The position numbers were made by a program, and so were the translations under genes. The notes beneath the pieces are model-generated. The model was not told the origin of the DNA, ran no database searches, and was given only the letters and a program-made list of their open reading frames with translations. From SHZI01 sp963698405 (GTDB lineage Bacteria > Pseudomonadota > Gammaproteobacteria > Steroidobacterales > GCA-2729495), in NCBI GenBank assembly GCA_963698405.1, contig CAVOQT010000015.1:1-64000 (forward strand): a DNA stretch of 64,000 nucleotides, given 5' to 3'. Below, piece by piece: positions 44,158 to 53,763 of the stretch; within the stretch, counting starts at the first letter, position 1; the number at the start of each line of letters is the position of its first letter.

Positions 44158-45303
44158 GTGCAGGTCGCAAGCGTCGCCAGTATTGCGGATATTCCGGCGG
44201 CCAGCTGGAATCGCCTGCACGGTACTCACTACCCTTTTTTGCGCCATGAGTTCCTCCTCGCACTGGAAGAGTCCGGCTGCGTCTGCAGCGCAACTGGCTG
44301 GACACCCTGCCACCTGACGCTCAGCAACGATCAGGGCACGCTGGTCGGCGCACTGCCCCTGTATAGCAAGACCAATTCTTTCGGTGAGTTCGTCTTCGAC
44401 TGGGCCTGGGCTGACGCCTATCGGCGTTCCGGCCTGCACTACTACCCGAAGCTCGTCTCAACCGTACCCTATACGCCGGCGACCAGTACGCGCCTGCTGT
44501 CTGCGCCTGGCGAGAATCAGACAGAAGTCGGTCGACTGCTGCTGAATGCTGCTCTGACACTCACCCGGCAAACCGGCGCCTCATCGCTACACCTGTTGTT
44601 CCCTGCCCTCGCCGAAACACCGCTACTCAGCACGGCCGGCATGATGCTGCGCAAGGACTGCCAGTTTCACTGGCACAACCGCAACTATGCGAGCTTCGAC
44701 GATTTCCTCGCTGGATTCACGGCCGAAAAACGCAAGAAGGCCAAACGGGAACGACGACGTGTCAGCGAGGCCGGGATCAGTTTCGAACACCTGAGCGGTC
44801 ACCAGATAGACCGCGGACTCTGGCAACAATTGATGCCGCTCTATGCCAGTTCTTTTCTGCGCCGTGGTCGCACCCCCTACCTGAACGAAGATTTCTTTCT
44901 GCGCATCAGCACTGCCCTGCCGGACAATCTGCTGGTAATTCTTGCCCGACTGCGTGGCGAGCCAGTTGCGACAGCGATCTGCTATCGCAACGCCGACACA
45001 CTGTATGGCCGTTACTGGGGCAGTACCGGCGAGTTCCACAGCCTGCACTTCGAAACCTGTTACTACCAGGGCATTGAATATTGCATCAGTAATGGCCTGC
45101 AGTTTTTCGAACCGGGTACCCAGGGTGAGCACAAGCTTGCACGTGGTTTTTCACCCACTGAAACCTGGTCAGCCCACTGGCTGTCGCACCCGCAATTTGC
45201 TGCCGCCATCGACAACTACCTGGAACGCGAGCGCGCACATATCGATGAATACATGGATAGCGCCCGCGAACATGTGCCATTTCGCAAGGCAAGCCCGGAG
45301 TGA
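44158..45303 (+). CDS. GNAT/FemAB-like protein (COG3146 family)
   Basis: A 381-residue soluble protein starting at a GTG seven bases after the trxB stop (MQVASVASIADIPAASWNRLHG). Family landmarks are PFLRHEFLLALEESGCV, VFDWAWADAYRRSGLHYYPKLVSTVPYTP, FTAEKRKKAKRERRRVSEAGI, PVATAICYRNADTLYGRYWGSTGEFHSLHFETCYYQGIEYCI and QGEHKLARGFSP. COG3146 proteins resemble the FemAB aminoacyl-transferases of peptidoglycan and are often found next to aat. The acceptor is unknown. Its place before aat suggests a tie to aminoacyl-tRNA-dependent transfer, which is inference. Confidence 0.85.
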   Translation: MQVASVASIADIPAASWNRLHGTHYPFLRHEFLLALEESGCVCSATGWTPCHLTLSNDQGTLVGALPLYSKTNSFGEFVFDWAWADAYRRSGLHYYPKLVSTVPYTPATSTRLLSAPGENQTEVGRLLLNAALTLTRQTGASSLHLLFPALAETPLLSTAGMMLRKDCQFHWHNRNYASFDDFLAGFTAEKRKKAKRERRRVSEAGISFEHLSGHQIDRGLWQQLMPLYASSFLRRGRTPYLNEDFFLRISTALPDNLLVILARLRGEPVATAICYRNADTLYGRYWGSTGEFHSLHFETCYYQGIEYCISNGLQFFEPGTQGEHKLARGFSPTETWSAHWLSHPQFAAAIDNYLERERAHIDEYMDSAREHVPFRKASPE

Positions 45304-45319
45304 CTGGAACAGAAAACAG

Positions 45320-46081
45320 ATGCCACGCCTGACACTGCTGCAGACTGAAGATCCGCCAGAGGATTTTCCGGACCCCGAACAGGCACTGGATGATCCGAAC
45401 GGACTGCTGGCGCTGGGCGGCGACCTGTCGCCCGGACGATTGCTGGCCGCCTACCGGCGTGGAATCTTTCCCTGGTACGAAGCGGGACAACCCATCATGT
45501 GGTGGTCACCAGATCCGCGTGCCGTTTTGCTGCCCGGTGAACTGCATGTGTCACGCAGCCTGCGCCGCACACTGCGCAGCGAACGCTTCACCGTATCCAC
45601 CGACAGGGATTTCGCGGGCGTCATCACTGCCTGCGCCGAAACACGTGCGCTGCAGGGCACATGGATCACCAGTGAAATGCGTACGGCCTATCTACAACTG
45701 CACGAACTCGGCCACGCCCATTCCATCGAAACCTGGCAGGCAGACAAGCTGGTCGGCGGCGTGTATGGCATCGCCATCGGCCGGGTATTTTTTGGCGAAT
45801 CGATGTTCAGCACCGAAAGGGATGCCTCCAAGGTGGCGCTGGCCGGGCTCATGGAACAACTCGTCGAGCGGGGGTTTGGTCTGCTCGACTGCCAGATCGA
45901 GACCGGACACCTGCAGTCGCTAGGCAGCCGCCTGATGGCACGCAATGACTTCATCAGCGCCGTCAGCAGGCTGACCGCAGTACCGGACGATCGCACCGAC
46001 TGGCATTCCGGACCAACCCCCACACGGAAGCTGATTCCGGACAGCAATCCGTCACTTCACTTGCACGATACAGCCAGTTAG
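45320..46081 (+). CDS. aat: Leucyl/phenylalanyl-tRNA-protein transferase
   Basis: A 253-residue enzyme that attaches Leu or Phe from its tRNA to proteins with N-terminal Arg or Lys, marking them for ClpS-ClpAP. Motifs are FPDPEQALDDPNGLLALGGDLSPGRLLAAYRRGIFPWY, WWSPDPRAVL, HSIETWQADKLVGGVYGIAIGRVFFGESMFS and LLDCQIETGHLQSLGS. The ATG at 45320 is chosen; the open frame begins far upstream inside the preceding gene but only as a shadow. It precedes infA, clpA and clpS, as in E. coli. Confidence 0.97.
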   Translation: MPRLTLLQTEDPPEDFPDPEQALDDPNGLLALGGDLSPGRLLAAYRRGIFPWYEAGQPIMWWSPDPRAVLLPGELHVSRSLRRTLRSERFTVSTDRDFAGVITACAETRALQGTWITSEMRTAYLQLHELGHAHSIETWQADKLVGGVYGIAIGRVFFGESMFSTERDASKVALAGLMEQLVERGFGLLDCQIETGHLQSLGSRLMARNDFISAVSRLTAVPDDRTDWHSGPTPTRKLIPDSNPSLHLHDTAS

Positions 46082-46113
46082 ACCACAATTCGCGGTCGTT
46101 TACTGGAGCGCTC

Positions 46114-46332
46114 ATGCCCAAAGAAGACGCCATAACCATGGAAGGTCTCGTTACCGAGACCCTGCCCAACACCACATTTCGAGTCAAACTCGAGAATGGA
46201 CATGTGGTGATCGCGCACATCTCGGGAAAGATGCGCAAGAACTACATCCGCATACTCACGGGCGACAAGGTAACGGTCGAACTGACCCCCTACGACCTGT
46301 CGAAAGCGCGCATCACCTTCCGCGCCCGCTAA
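46114..46332 (+). CDS. infA: Translation initiation factor IF-1
   Basis: A 72-residue S1/OB-fold protein, exactly the usual length: MPKEDAITMEGLVTETLPNTTFRVKLENGHVVIAHISGKMRKNYIRILTGDKVTVELTPYDLSKARITFRAR is the full set of family blocks in order (the EGxVxExLPNxxFRVxLENGH and KMRKNYIRIL blocks are diagnostic). It binds the A site of the 30S subunit in initiation. It lies 32 bases after aat and is convergent with clpA. Confidence 0.98.
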   Translation: MPKEDAITMEGLVTETLPNTTFRVKLENGHVVIAHISGKMRKNYIRILTGDKVTVELTPYDLSKARITFRAR

Positions 46333-46358
46333 CGGGCCCGCAACGACAACAACAGAAC

Positions 46359-48635
46359 TCACGCCGGATCGGGCATATGCTCGAGGCTGCGTGTTGCCGG
46401 TATGGTGATCAGCGTCAGCGCACCAGCACTGTCTAGCGTCACGCGCACATGTCCGCCTTTGGCAAGATCACCGAACAGCAGTTCTTCGGCGAGCGGCCGC
46501 TTGATCTGCTCCTGAATCACCCTCGCCATGGGCCGCGCACCCATCTTCGGGTCGTAACCCTTGTCAGCAATCCACTGACGCGCCGCCGGCTCCAGCTCGA
46601 TCGTTACTGAATTCTTGTCCAGCTGGGCTTCCAGCTCCATGACGAGCTTGTCGACCACACGCAGAACGGCATCCGGCCCCAGCGCTGCAAACTGGATGAT
46701 TGCATCAAGCCGGTTGCGGAATTCAGGGCTGAACATCCGGTTGATGATGGCCATGCCATCGGTACTGTTGTCCTGATTCGTGAAACCCATCGATGGCCGG
46801 CCCATTTCCTGTGCACCGGCATTGGTGGTCATCACCAGGGTGACATTGCGGAAGTCGGCCTTGCGCCCGTTATTGTCGGTCAGCGTACCGTGATCCATGA
46901 CCTGCAAGAGCAGGTTGAACACTTCCGGATGAGCCTTCTCGATCTCGTCGAGCAGCAGGACGGCATGGGGATGCTTGTTGATCGCCTCAGTCAGCAGGCC
47001 ACCCTGGTCGAAACCGACATAGCCCGGCGGTGCGCCGATCAGCCGTGAAACGGTATGGCGCTCCATATATTCCGACATGTCAAAACGGATCAACTCGATA
47101 CCGAGACTGTGCGCCAGTTGTCGGGTGACCTCGGTCTTGCCCACACCGGTAGGACCGGCAAACAGGAAGGCGCCGACCGGCTTTTCCGGTTCACGCAATC
47201 CGGATCTGGCGAGTTTGATGGCCGAAGCCAGGGCTGTAACTGCATTGTCCTGACCAAAGATAACCAGCTTCAGGTCGCGCTCCAGATTGCGCAGTTGATC
47301 CCGGTCGGAGGCCGAGACATTCTTCGGTGGAATACGCGCCATCTTGGCGATCACATTCTCGATCTGCTGAACATCAACCACCGTCGTTCGGGTGGCTTCC
47401 GGCTGGAGTCGTACACTCGCACCAGCCTCATCAATGACATCGATCGCCTTGTCCGGCAATTGCCGCTCATTGATATAGCGGGCTGACAGTTCAACAGCTG
47501 CAACGATCGCCTCATCCGTATAGCTGACCTTGTGATGCTCCTCGAATCTGGATTTCAGGCCCTGCAGTATCTCTATGCTCTGTGGCAAGGTTGGCTCAAC
47601 GATATCGATCTTCTGGAACCTGCGCGCCAGGGCGTGATCCTTTTCAAAAACACCACGGTACTCGCGATAGGTCGTGGAACCGATGCAGCGCAGTTCGCCG
47701 CTGGAGAGCACCGGCTTGATCAGGTTGGAGGCATCCAGCACACCACCTGAGGCAGCGCCGGCACCGATCACCGTATGCACCTCATCGATGAACAGGATCG
47801 CACCCGGATCCTTGGCCAGATCCTTGATGACGGCCTTGAAACGTTTTTCGAAATCGCCCCGATATTTGGTGCCAGCCAGCAGGGAACCCATATCGAGTGC
47901 ATATATCGTGCAGCCGGACAGCACCTCGGGCACCTGTCCGTCGACGATCATCTTCGCCAGCCCTTCAGCAATAGCCGTCTTGCCTACGCCGGCTTCACCG
48001 ACATACAGCGGATTGTTCTTGCGCCGCCGACAGAGCACCTGAATGGTGCGCTCCACTTCGACCTCGCGACCGATCAGCGGATCGATCTTGCCTTCCCGGG
48101 CACGGCGGTTTAGGTTCGTCGCATAGTTATCGAGTGCGGTACCCTCGCCTTCCGCATCCTCACCGTCAGCCGATGGACTCTTGGGCGCCCCCTGATCCTC
48201 ACGCAGCTTCGACAAGCCGTGCGAGATGAAGTTGACGATATCAAGCCGAGTAACTTCCTGCAGACCCAGCAGGTAGACCGCGTGCGACTGTTTCTCGCCG
48301 AAAATGGCAACCAGTACATTCTCGCCACGCACTTCCTTCTTGCCGCTGGACTGCACATGAAAAACCGCGCGCTGCAACACCCGCTGGAAACCCAGGGTCG
48401 GCTGCACATCCTGATCGCTGCCTTCCGCCAGCCGTGGTGTCGACTCCTCGATAAACTGCTCCAGATCGCGGCACAGGCGCGCCATGTCCACACCGCAGCC
48501 CTTGAGGATTTCACTGACCGACGGCACCGCAACGACCGCGAGCAGTAGATGCTCGACAGTCATATATTCATGACGTCGCGTACGGGCCTGCTGGAAAGCC
48601 TCATTCAGACAGACTTCAAGTTCTGTGCTCAACAT
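46359..48635 (-). CDS. clpA: ATP-dependent Clp protease ATP-binding subunit ClpA
   Basis: A 758-residue Hsp100 unfoldase, the length of E. coli ClpA. The N-domain begins MLSTELEVCLNEAFQQARTRRHEYMTVEHLLLAV and binds ClpS. AAA module one has Walker A GEAGVGKTAIAEGLA; module two has GPTGVGKTEVTRQLA, each followed by its Walker B (ILFIDEVHTVIG, VLLLDEIEKAH). It feeds unfolded proteins to ClpP. It is six bases downstream of clpS and intact. Confidence 0.98.
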   Translation of the reverse strand: MLSTELEVCLNEAFQQARTRRHEYMTVEHLLLAVVAVPSVSEILKGCGVDMARLCRDLEQFIEESTPRLAEGSDQDVQPTLGFQRVLQRAVFHVQSSGKKEVRGENVLVAIFGEKQSHAVYLLGLQEVTRLDIVNFISHGLSKLREDQGAPKSPSADGEDAEGEGTALDNYATNLNRRAREGKIDPLIGREVEVERTIQVLCRRRKNNPLYVGEAGVGKTAIAEGLAKMIVDGQVPEVLSGCTIYALDMGSLLAGTKYRGDFEKRFKAVIKDLAKDPGAILFIDEVHTVIGAGAASGGVLDASNLIKPVLSSGELRCIGSTTYREYRGVFEKDHALARRFQKIDIVEPTLPQSIEILQGLKSRFEEHHKVSYTDEAIVAAVELSARYINERQLPDKAIDVIDEAGASVRLQPEATRTTVVDVQQIENVIAKMARIPPKNVSASDRDQLRNLERDLKLVIFGQDNAVTALASAIKLARSGLREPEKPVGAFLFAGPTGVGKTEVTRQLAHSLGIELIRFDMSEYMERHTVSRLIGAPPGYVGFDQGGLLTEAINKHPHAVLLLDEIEKAHPEVFNLLLQVMDHGTLTDNNGRKADFRNVTLVMTTNAGAQEMGRPSMGFTNQDNSTDGMAIINRMFSPEFRNRLDAIIQFAALGPDAVLRVVDKLVMELEAQLDKNSVTIELEPAARQWIADKGYDPKMGARPMARVIQEQIKRPLAEELLFGDLAKGGHVRVTLDSAGALTLITIPATRSLEHMPDPA

Positions 48636-48641
48636 GATGAT

Positions 48642-48980
48642 TCAGGTTTCCTCAAGCGTGCAGAGAAGCGGATGCTGATGCTGCTGCGCGTAGGCACCAA
48701 CCTGCGCAACCTTGGTCTCCGCGATCTCATAGGTGAAAACACCGCAAATGCCCTTCCCCTTGGTATGCACCTCCAGCATGACCCGGGTGGCCTTCTGCCG
48801 ATCCATGGCAAAAATGCGCTCCAGCACATCCACAACAAACTCCATCGGCGTGTAGTCGTCGTTCAGCAGCAGCACCCTGTACAGTGGCGGTCGTTTGAGC
48901 TTGGGACGCGCTTCTTCTACCGCAAGCCCGCGCCCGTCATCGGCCCGTCGCCGGAAATCCTTGTCGTCAGGGTCACTCAT
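48642..48980 (-). CDS. clpS: ClpS adaptor (N-degron recognition)
   Basis: A 112-residue adaptor. After a charged, flexible N-terminal stretch comes the ClpS core PPLYRVLLLNDDYTPMEFVVDVLERIFAMDRQKATRVMLEVHTKGKGICGVFTYEIAETKV. The NDDYTPMEFV block binds the N-terminal Leu, Phe, Tyr or Trp of substrates and the HTKG region contacts ClpA. It is translated with clpA and, with aat nearby, completes the N-degron pathway. Confidence 0.97.
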   Translation of the reverse strand: MSDPDDKDFRRRADDGRGLAVEEARPKLKRPPLYRVLLLNDDYTPMEFVVDVLERIFAMDRQKATRVMLEVHTKGKGICGVFTYEIAETKVAQVGAYAQQHQHPLLCTLEET

Positions 48981-49246
48981 TGTTCAAATCGTCTTCTACA
49001 CCGAAACCTTGAGTGATCAGGATACCGTTTTATTCGTACGCAACCAGTAAACCGGATTTACGCGGTGGAACCCACAAAAGCACTGCGGCACGACGCGAAT
49101 ACGGTCGCAATCTGCTGACCACAAGGTTGCTTTCTTTGCGCACTCACCGCACAGTAAAAGATTATGCTAAATCTGCATGACTTTCCGGGGCTTCTCGCCC
49201 CTGTCTCGAATCTTTCTGTGAACCGGAACGGCCCGGATCAGGCAAC

Positions 49247-50167
49247 GTGGTGAACATACAGGCAACACTCAACCGTTGGAGCGGCCAGAGCCCTGCACAG
49301 TTCGTGGCTTTGGCCACCGAGCGGCTACCCGCCTGGATATCAATGCTTGCCGTTGTACTGCTGGGCTATTACCTGGCACGCATGGCCTGGATGCTCTATC
49401 CGGCTGCAGATAGCCCCCCTTGGCAAGTACCTGCCATGCTGCAATCCGACTCTCCGGTGGCGATCAGCCAAAGCGACTACGCAAGCATCGGCGCGGCACA
49501 CCTGTTCGGCGAGGTGTCGCGGGAGCTACCCCCCATCAGCAATGATGCTGCACTTACGGCGCCAGACACCGGGCTCAGCCTGCAGTTACGCGCCACGATT
49601 ACCGCTGACGATCCGAAAGTTGCCCACGCGATCATTGCCGACAACAGTGGCACCGAGAAAGTATATTTTGCCGAGATGACCTTGCCCGGCGGCGCAACGC
49701 TGCAGAAAATACAGCCCGATCTCGTAATACTGAGTCGAGCCGGACAACTTGAGCTTCTGCGCCTGCCACGCGCCACAGGCGGCAGCAGACCCACTCCGGC
49801 TCCGGCACTTAATACGCCACGCTTCCCTGCCGTACAGGCTGAGGTCGAGGAATTTGTAGCGCAGAATACCGCCGGCTTCCTTGAGGTAGTGCGACCACAG
49901 CCGTTCATGCCCAATGGGCAACTGAAAGGCTACCGTATCTACCCGGGACCAAACCGCCAGCAGTTTGCTGCACTCGGTCTGCGCGCCGGCGATCTCATCA
50001 CAGAAATCAATGGTGTAGTCTTGAATAATCCGGCCCAGGGCACAGAAGTATTCCGCAGTCTTGGCGGAGCCACCCAGGTGACTGTCACACTGGAACGCGA
50101 CGGCCAGCCCCAGGTTCTGTCGCTGAACATGGATCAGGTCAGCCCGGCTGGCGGAGCCACCCAATAA
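49247..50167 (+). CDS. gspC: Type II secretion protein GspC
   Basis: A 306-residue inner-membrane protein starting at a GTG (49247; a second GTG follows at once). One membrane helix near the start (WISMLAVVLLGYYLARMAWML) precedes the periplasmic homology region (AHLFGEVSRELP, LQLRATITADDPKVAHAIIADNSG, VYFAEMTLPGGATLQKIQPDLVILSRAGQLELLRLP) and a C-terminal PDZ domain (LKGYRIYPGPNRQQFAALGLRAGDLITEINGVVL...VTLERDGQP). GspC links the inner-membrane platform to the secretin. Its TAATG stop overlaps the gspD start by one base. It is divergent from clpS. Confidence 0.93.
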   Translation: MVNIQATLNRWSGQSPAQFVALATERLPAWISMLAVVLLGYYLARMAWMLYPAADSPPWQVPAMLQSDSPVAISQSDYASIGAAHLFGEVSRELPPISNDAALTAPDTGLSLQLRATITADDPKVAHAIIADNSGTEKVYFAEMTLPGGATLQKIQPDLVILSRAGQLELLRLPRATGGSRPTPAPALNTPRFPAVQAEVEEFVAQNTAGFLEVVRPQPFMPNGQLKGYRIYPGPNRQQFAALGLRAGDLITEINGVVLNNPAQGTEVFRSLGGATQVTVTLERDGQPQVLSLNMDQVSPAGGATQ

Positions 50168-52208
50168 TGCGCAAGCAACATTCAGCCCCCCGCAGCCTGT
50201 ACCTCACCGCCCTGGCCGTGTTTCTTTGCCTGTCGGGCATCGGTAACCTGTACGCAGAAACAGGGACCACCATTACCCCGAACTACAAAGATGCCGATAT
50301 CCGTCAGGTTATCGAGGCCGTCGGCGAGGTAACCGGCAAGAATTTCATTCTCGATCCACGGGTCAAGGCACAGGTCACCATGCTATCGGTGGCACCGATG
50401 AGCCCCGATGCCTTTTACGAGGCTTTCCTGTCGATACTCTCTGTATACGGCTTTGTCGCCGTGCCGGCCGGCGATATCATCAAGATCCTGCCGGATGCCA
50501 ACGCCCGCCAGATGCCCGGTGCCGAGCTTGAGCGCGGCGGCGGCGGGCGGCCGGACGACATCGTGACGCGGGTCATCGCCGTACAGAACGTTGCAGCCGC
50601 CCAGCTGGTACCGATACTGCGTCCACTGATCCCGCAGTATGGCCATCTCGCCGCACACCCGCCCTCCAACCTGCTGATCATCAGCGACCGCGCCTCCAAC
50701 GTGGACCGCATGGCCCAGATCATTTCGCGCATCGACCTGGCCGCCGATCAGGACTACGAGGTTATCCGGCTGGAGCACGCTTCAGCATCCGAAATCGTCA
50801 AGCTGGTTGGAGCGCTTAACCAGGGTGCCCAGCAGGGCGAAGGTGCCGGCGGGCCACGCATCACCGTGGTTGCCGATGAGAGAACCAACAGCGTACTGAT
50901 CACCGGCGCCAAGGACGATCGCCTGCGCTATCGGGCACTGATCACGCACCTTGACACCCCACTCGAAGAAGGTGGCGATACGCAGGTGCGCTATCTGCGC
51001 TATACCAATGCAACGGACCTCGCCACCAAACTGCAAAGTCAGTACTCCGGTACTGGTGCGCAGGCTGCTGCCGGCAAGGACGCAGCGCCGCCAGCTCAGC
51101 GTGGGGAAATCGGCATCTGGGCTGACGACTCTACGAACGCCCTCATCATTACTGCCCCACCAAAGATCATGAAGTCGATGATGACCATCATCGACAAGCT
51201 GGATATCCGTCGTGCACAGGTGCTGGTCGAGGCAATCCTCGTTGAGGTGACAACTGACCGCGCCGCAGAACTGGGCGTCACCTGGGCAGTCGGCGGCTCA
51301 GATCTGGACAAAGCCGTCGGTGTGACCAAGTTTCCCGGAACCACGGGTGTCACAGGTGTGGCCGGGGCAATCCTCGGTGGTGCCGGCGATGGTTCAGTTG
51401 GTGTTGGCAATCTGCTTGGCGATGGCCTGAGCCTCGGCGTAGGCAGGCTGAAGGATTCCGGCATCAGTTTTGTCGCACTTCTTGAAGCGCTCGAAGCGGA
51501 CGGCACTTCGAACATCATCGGCACCCCGGTCCTGGTCACACTCGACAATGAGGAAGCCGAGATCAAGGTAGGTCAGGAAGTGCCGTTCGTCACTGGCAGC
51601 TATACGGATACCGGAACCGCCGGGGGTGCCGTCAATCCATTCCAGACAATCGAGCGTGAACAGGTAGGCGTGTCGCTCAAGCTGACACCGCAGATCAACG
51701 AAGGTGATGCCGTACGCCTGAAGATCGCCCAGGAAATTTCCTCCCTGCTGCCAAGCACTGCTGCCGTAGACCTGATCACCAGCAACCGTTCCATCAACAC
51801 CACCGTCATCGTTCAGGATGGCGCTACCCTTGTGCTGGGCGGGCTGATTCAGGATCAGGTCACGGAAACCCAGTCGCGCGTACCGGTGCTGGGACGGATC
51901 CCGCTGCTCGGCGCCCTGTTTCGCTCGGACTCAACCAAGAAAACCAAGACCAACCTGATGGTATTCATCAAGCCCACGATCCTGCGCGACAACGTACAGG
52001 CGGCTTTTGAAACCAACACCAAGTACAACTACATCCGGGATCAGCAACTGCTGATCAAACCAAAAAACGTGCGGCTGATGCCGCAGACACAGCGCACCGT
52101 GCTGCCAGAAGCTCCAGCCCATCGCGCCGGACACGAACGTCACAGCCACCGGTTATCGACCTTCGCGAGTCGCCTGCGGGAGAATCCGGTGAACCCGGCG
52201 ACACCTGA
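50167..52208 (+). CDS. gspD: Type II secretion secretin GspD, C-terminus fused in frame to gspE as read
   Basis: GspD forms the outer-membrane channel of the type II system. It has a signal peptide (MRKQHSAPRSLYLTALAVFLCLSGIGNLYA), N0-N3 domains (YKDADIRQVIEAVGEVTGKNFILDPRVKAQVTM, HPPSNLLIISDRASNVDRMAQII, VVADERTNSVLITG) and the secretin core (QVLVEAILVEVTTDRAAELGV, EVPFVTGSY, VVQDGATLVLGGLIQDQ-like, VPVLGRIPLLGALFRSD). The frame does not stop: it runs on into gspE. In the neighbouring frame the tail SQPPVIDLRESPAGESGEPG ends at a TGA at 52206-52208, which overlaps the gspE start by 20 bases. A missing base near 52110-52130 would restore two genes. Confidence 0.88.
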
Positions 52209-53763
52209 ACCGGACAGCAGCACAGCAGAGCTGCTACCTGTCATCGATGAGACTGTGGTTATGCCACAGCCTCTTGCGCGCAGCGATCCACGCAGCCAGC
52301 TACTGCCATTCGCATTTGCCAAGCGCCATGGCGTACTGATCAACGGCTTCGAGAATCACCGTCCGTTACTGATCGTGCGGCAGGACACGCGCCTCGCCAC
52401 CGTGTCTGAGGTACGGCGTTTCATCGATACACCGCTCTGCATCAAGGTGGTGGCAGCAGATGAGTTTGACCGTCAACTGCAACAAACCTATGAACGCGAG
52501 TCAAACACCACCATGCAGATGGTGGATGGGATTGGCGAAGATACCGATCTGTTTCGCGTCGCCCAGGAACTCCCCGAGCCCTCGGACCTGCTCGAAAGCG
52601 ACGACGATGCACCGATCATCCGGCTGATCAATGCACTGCTGACCTCGGCAGTCAAGGACAACGCATCTGATATTCACATCGAACCGTTTGAAAACCGGCT
52701 GGTGGTGCGCTTTCGCATCGATGGCGTGCTGCGCGAGGTACTGCAGTCCCGTCGTGCGGTTGCCCCGCTGGTGGTCTCGCGCATCAAGGTCATGTCCAAA
52801 CTCGATATCGCCGAGAAACGCCTGCCCCAGGACGGACGATTTTCCCTGCGTATCGCCGGACGCGCGGTCGATGTTCGCGTTTCCACCATGCCTTCCGGAC
52901 ACGGTGAACGGGTCGTTCTGCGTCTGCTCGACAAGCACGCGGGCCGTCTGGAACTGGAAGGTCTTGGCATGGATGCCGACTCCAAGGGCGTCGTGGATGA
53001 ACTGATCCACAAGCCCCACGGCATCATCCTGGTAACCGGCCCGACCGGATCCGGAAAAACCACCACACTGTATGCAGCGTTGGAACGGATCAACGACAAC
53101 ACACGCAACATCATGACGGTCGAGGACCCTATCGAGTATTACATCGATGGCATTGGTCAGTCACAGGTCAACACCAAGGTCGAGATGACCTTTGCACGCG
53201 GTCTGCGCGCCATTCTTCGCCAGGATCCTGATGTCGTGATGGTCGGTGAGATCCGTGACCTTGAGACAGCAGAGATCGCTGTACAGGCGAGTCTGACCGG
53301 TCACCTTGTACTGTCGACCCTGCATACCAATACGGCGGTCGGCGCGGTGACCCGGCTGCGCGACATGGGCGTTGAACCCTTCCTGCTGTCTTCCAGCCTG
53401 ATCGGTGTACTCGCACAACGGCTGGTGCGCGTTCTTGATCCAGCTACCAAGGTGGCCTATACAGCCCGTGATTATGAATGTCGGACGCTGGGCATCGACC
53501 CGGCTCATCCACCCCTGCTCTACCATCCGGATGAAGCGGCGATGCTGGCGGGTAGCCCGGGCTATCGCGGTCGCACGGGGATCTATGAGCTGGTGACCAT
53601 CGACGATGAACTCCGGACCATGATCCACGATGGTGCCGGCGAGCAACAGCTGGAACGCTATGCGCGCACCCGCAGCCCCAGCATTCGTGACGACGGCCTG
53701 CGCAAGGTACTGGCCGGCATCACGACGCTCGAAGAGGTACTGCGCGTCACCCGCTCAGATTGA
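52189..53763 (+). CDS. gspE: Type II secretion ATPase GspE (apparent fusion to gspD; zinc cysteines absent)
   Basis: From the GTG at 52189 the protein has about 524 residues, normal for GspE. Visible are the N1-type start (LLPFAFAKRHGVLI), SDIHIEPFENRLVVRFRIDGVLREVL, RLPQDGRFSLRIAGRAVDVRVSTMPSGHGERVVLRLLDK, Walker A VTGPTGSGKTTTLYAAL, the Asp box IMTVEDPIEYYIDGIGQSQVN, Walker B DPDVVMVGEIRDLETAEIAVQASLTGHLVLSTLHTN, and RGRTGIYELV. It powers pseudopilus assembly from the cytoplasm. The two CxxC pairs that bind zinc in most GspE proteins are missing: those places read LDPATK and MLAGSPG. Confidence 0.9.
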   Translation: MNPATPEPDSSTAELLPVIDETVVMPQPLARSDPRSQLLPFAFAKRHGVLINGFENHRPLLIVRQDTRLATVSEVRRFIDTPLCIKVVAADEFDRQLQQTYERESNTTMQMVDGIGEDTDLFRVAQELPEPSDLLESDDDAPIIRLINALLTSAVKDNASDIHIEPFENRLVVRFRIDGVLREVLQSRRAVAPLVVSRIKVMSKLDIAEKRLPQDGRFSLRIAGRAVDVRVSTMPSGHGERVVLRLLDKHAGRLELEGLGMDADSKGVVDELIHKPHGIILVTGPTGSGKTTTLYAALERINDNTRNIMTVEDPIEYYIDGIGQSQVNTKVEMTFARGLRAILRQDPDVVMVGEIRDLETAEIAVQASLTGHLVLSTLHTNTAVGAVTRLRDMGVEPFLLSSSLIGVLAQRLVRVLDPATKVAYTARDYECRTLGIDPAHPPLLYHPDEAAMLAGSPGYRGRTGIYELVTIDDELRTMIHDGAGEQQLERYARTRSPSIRDDGLRKVLAGITTLEEVLRVTRSD

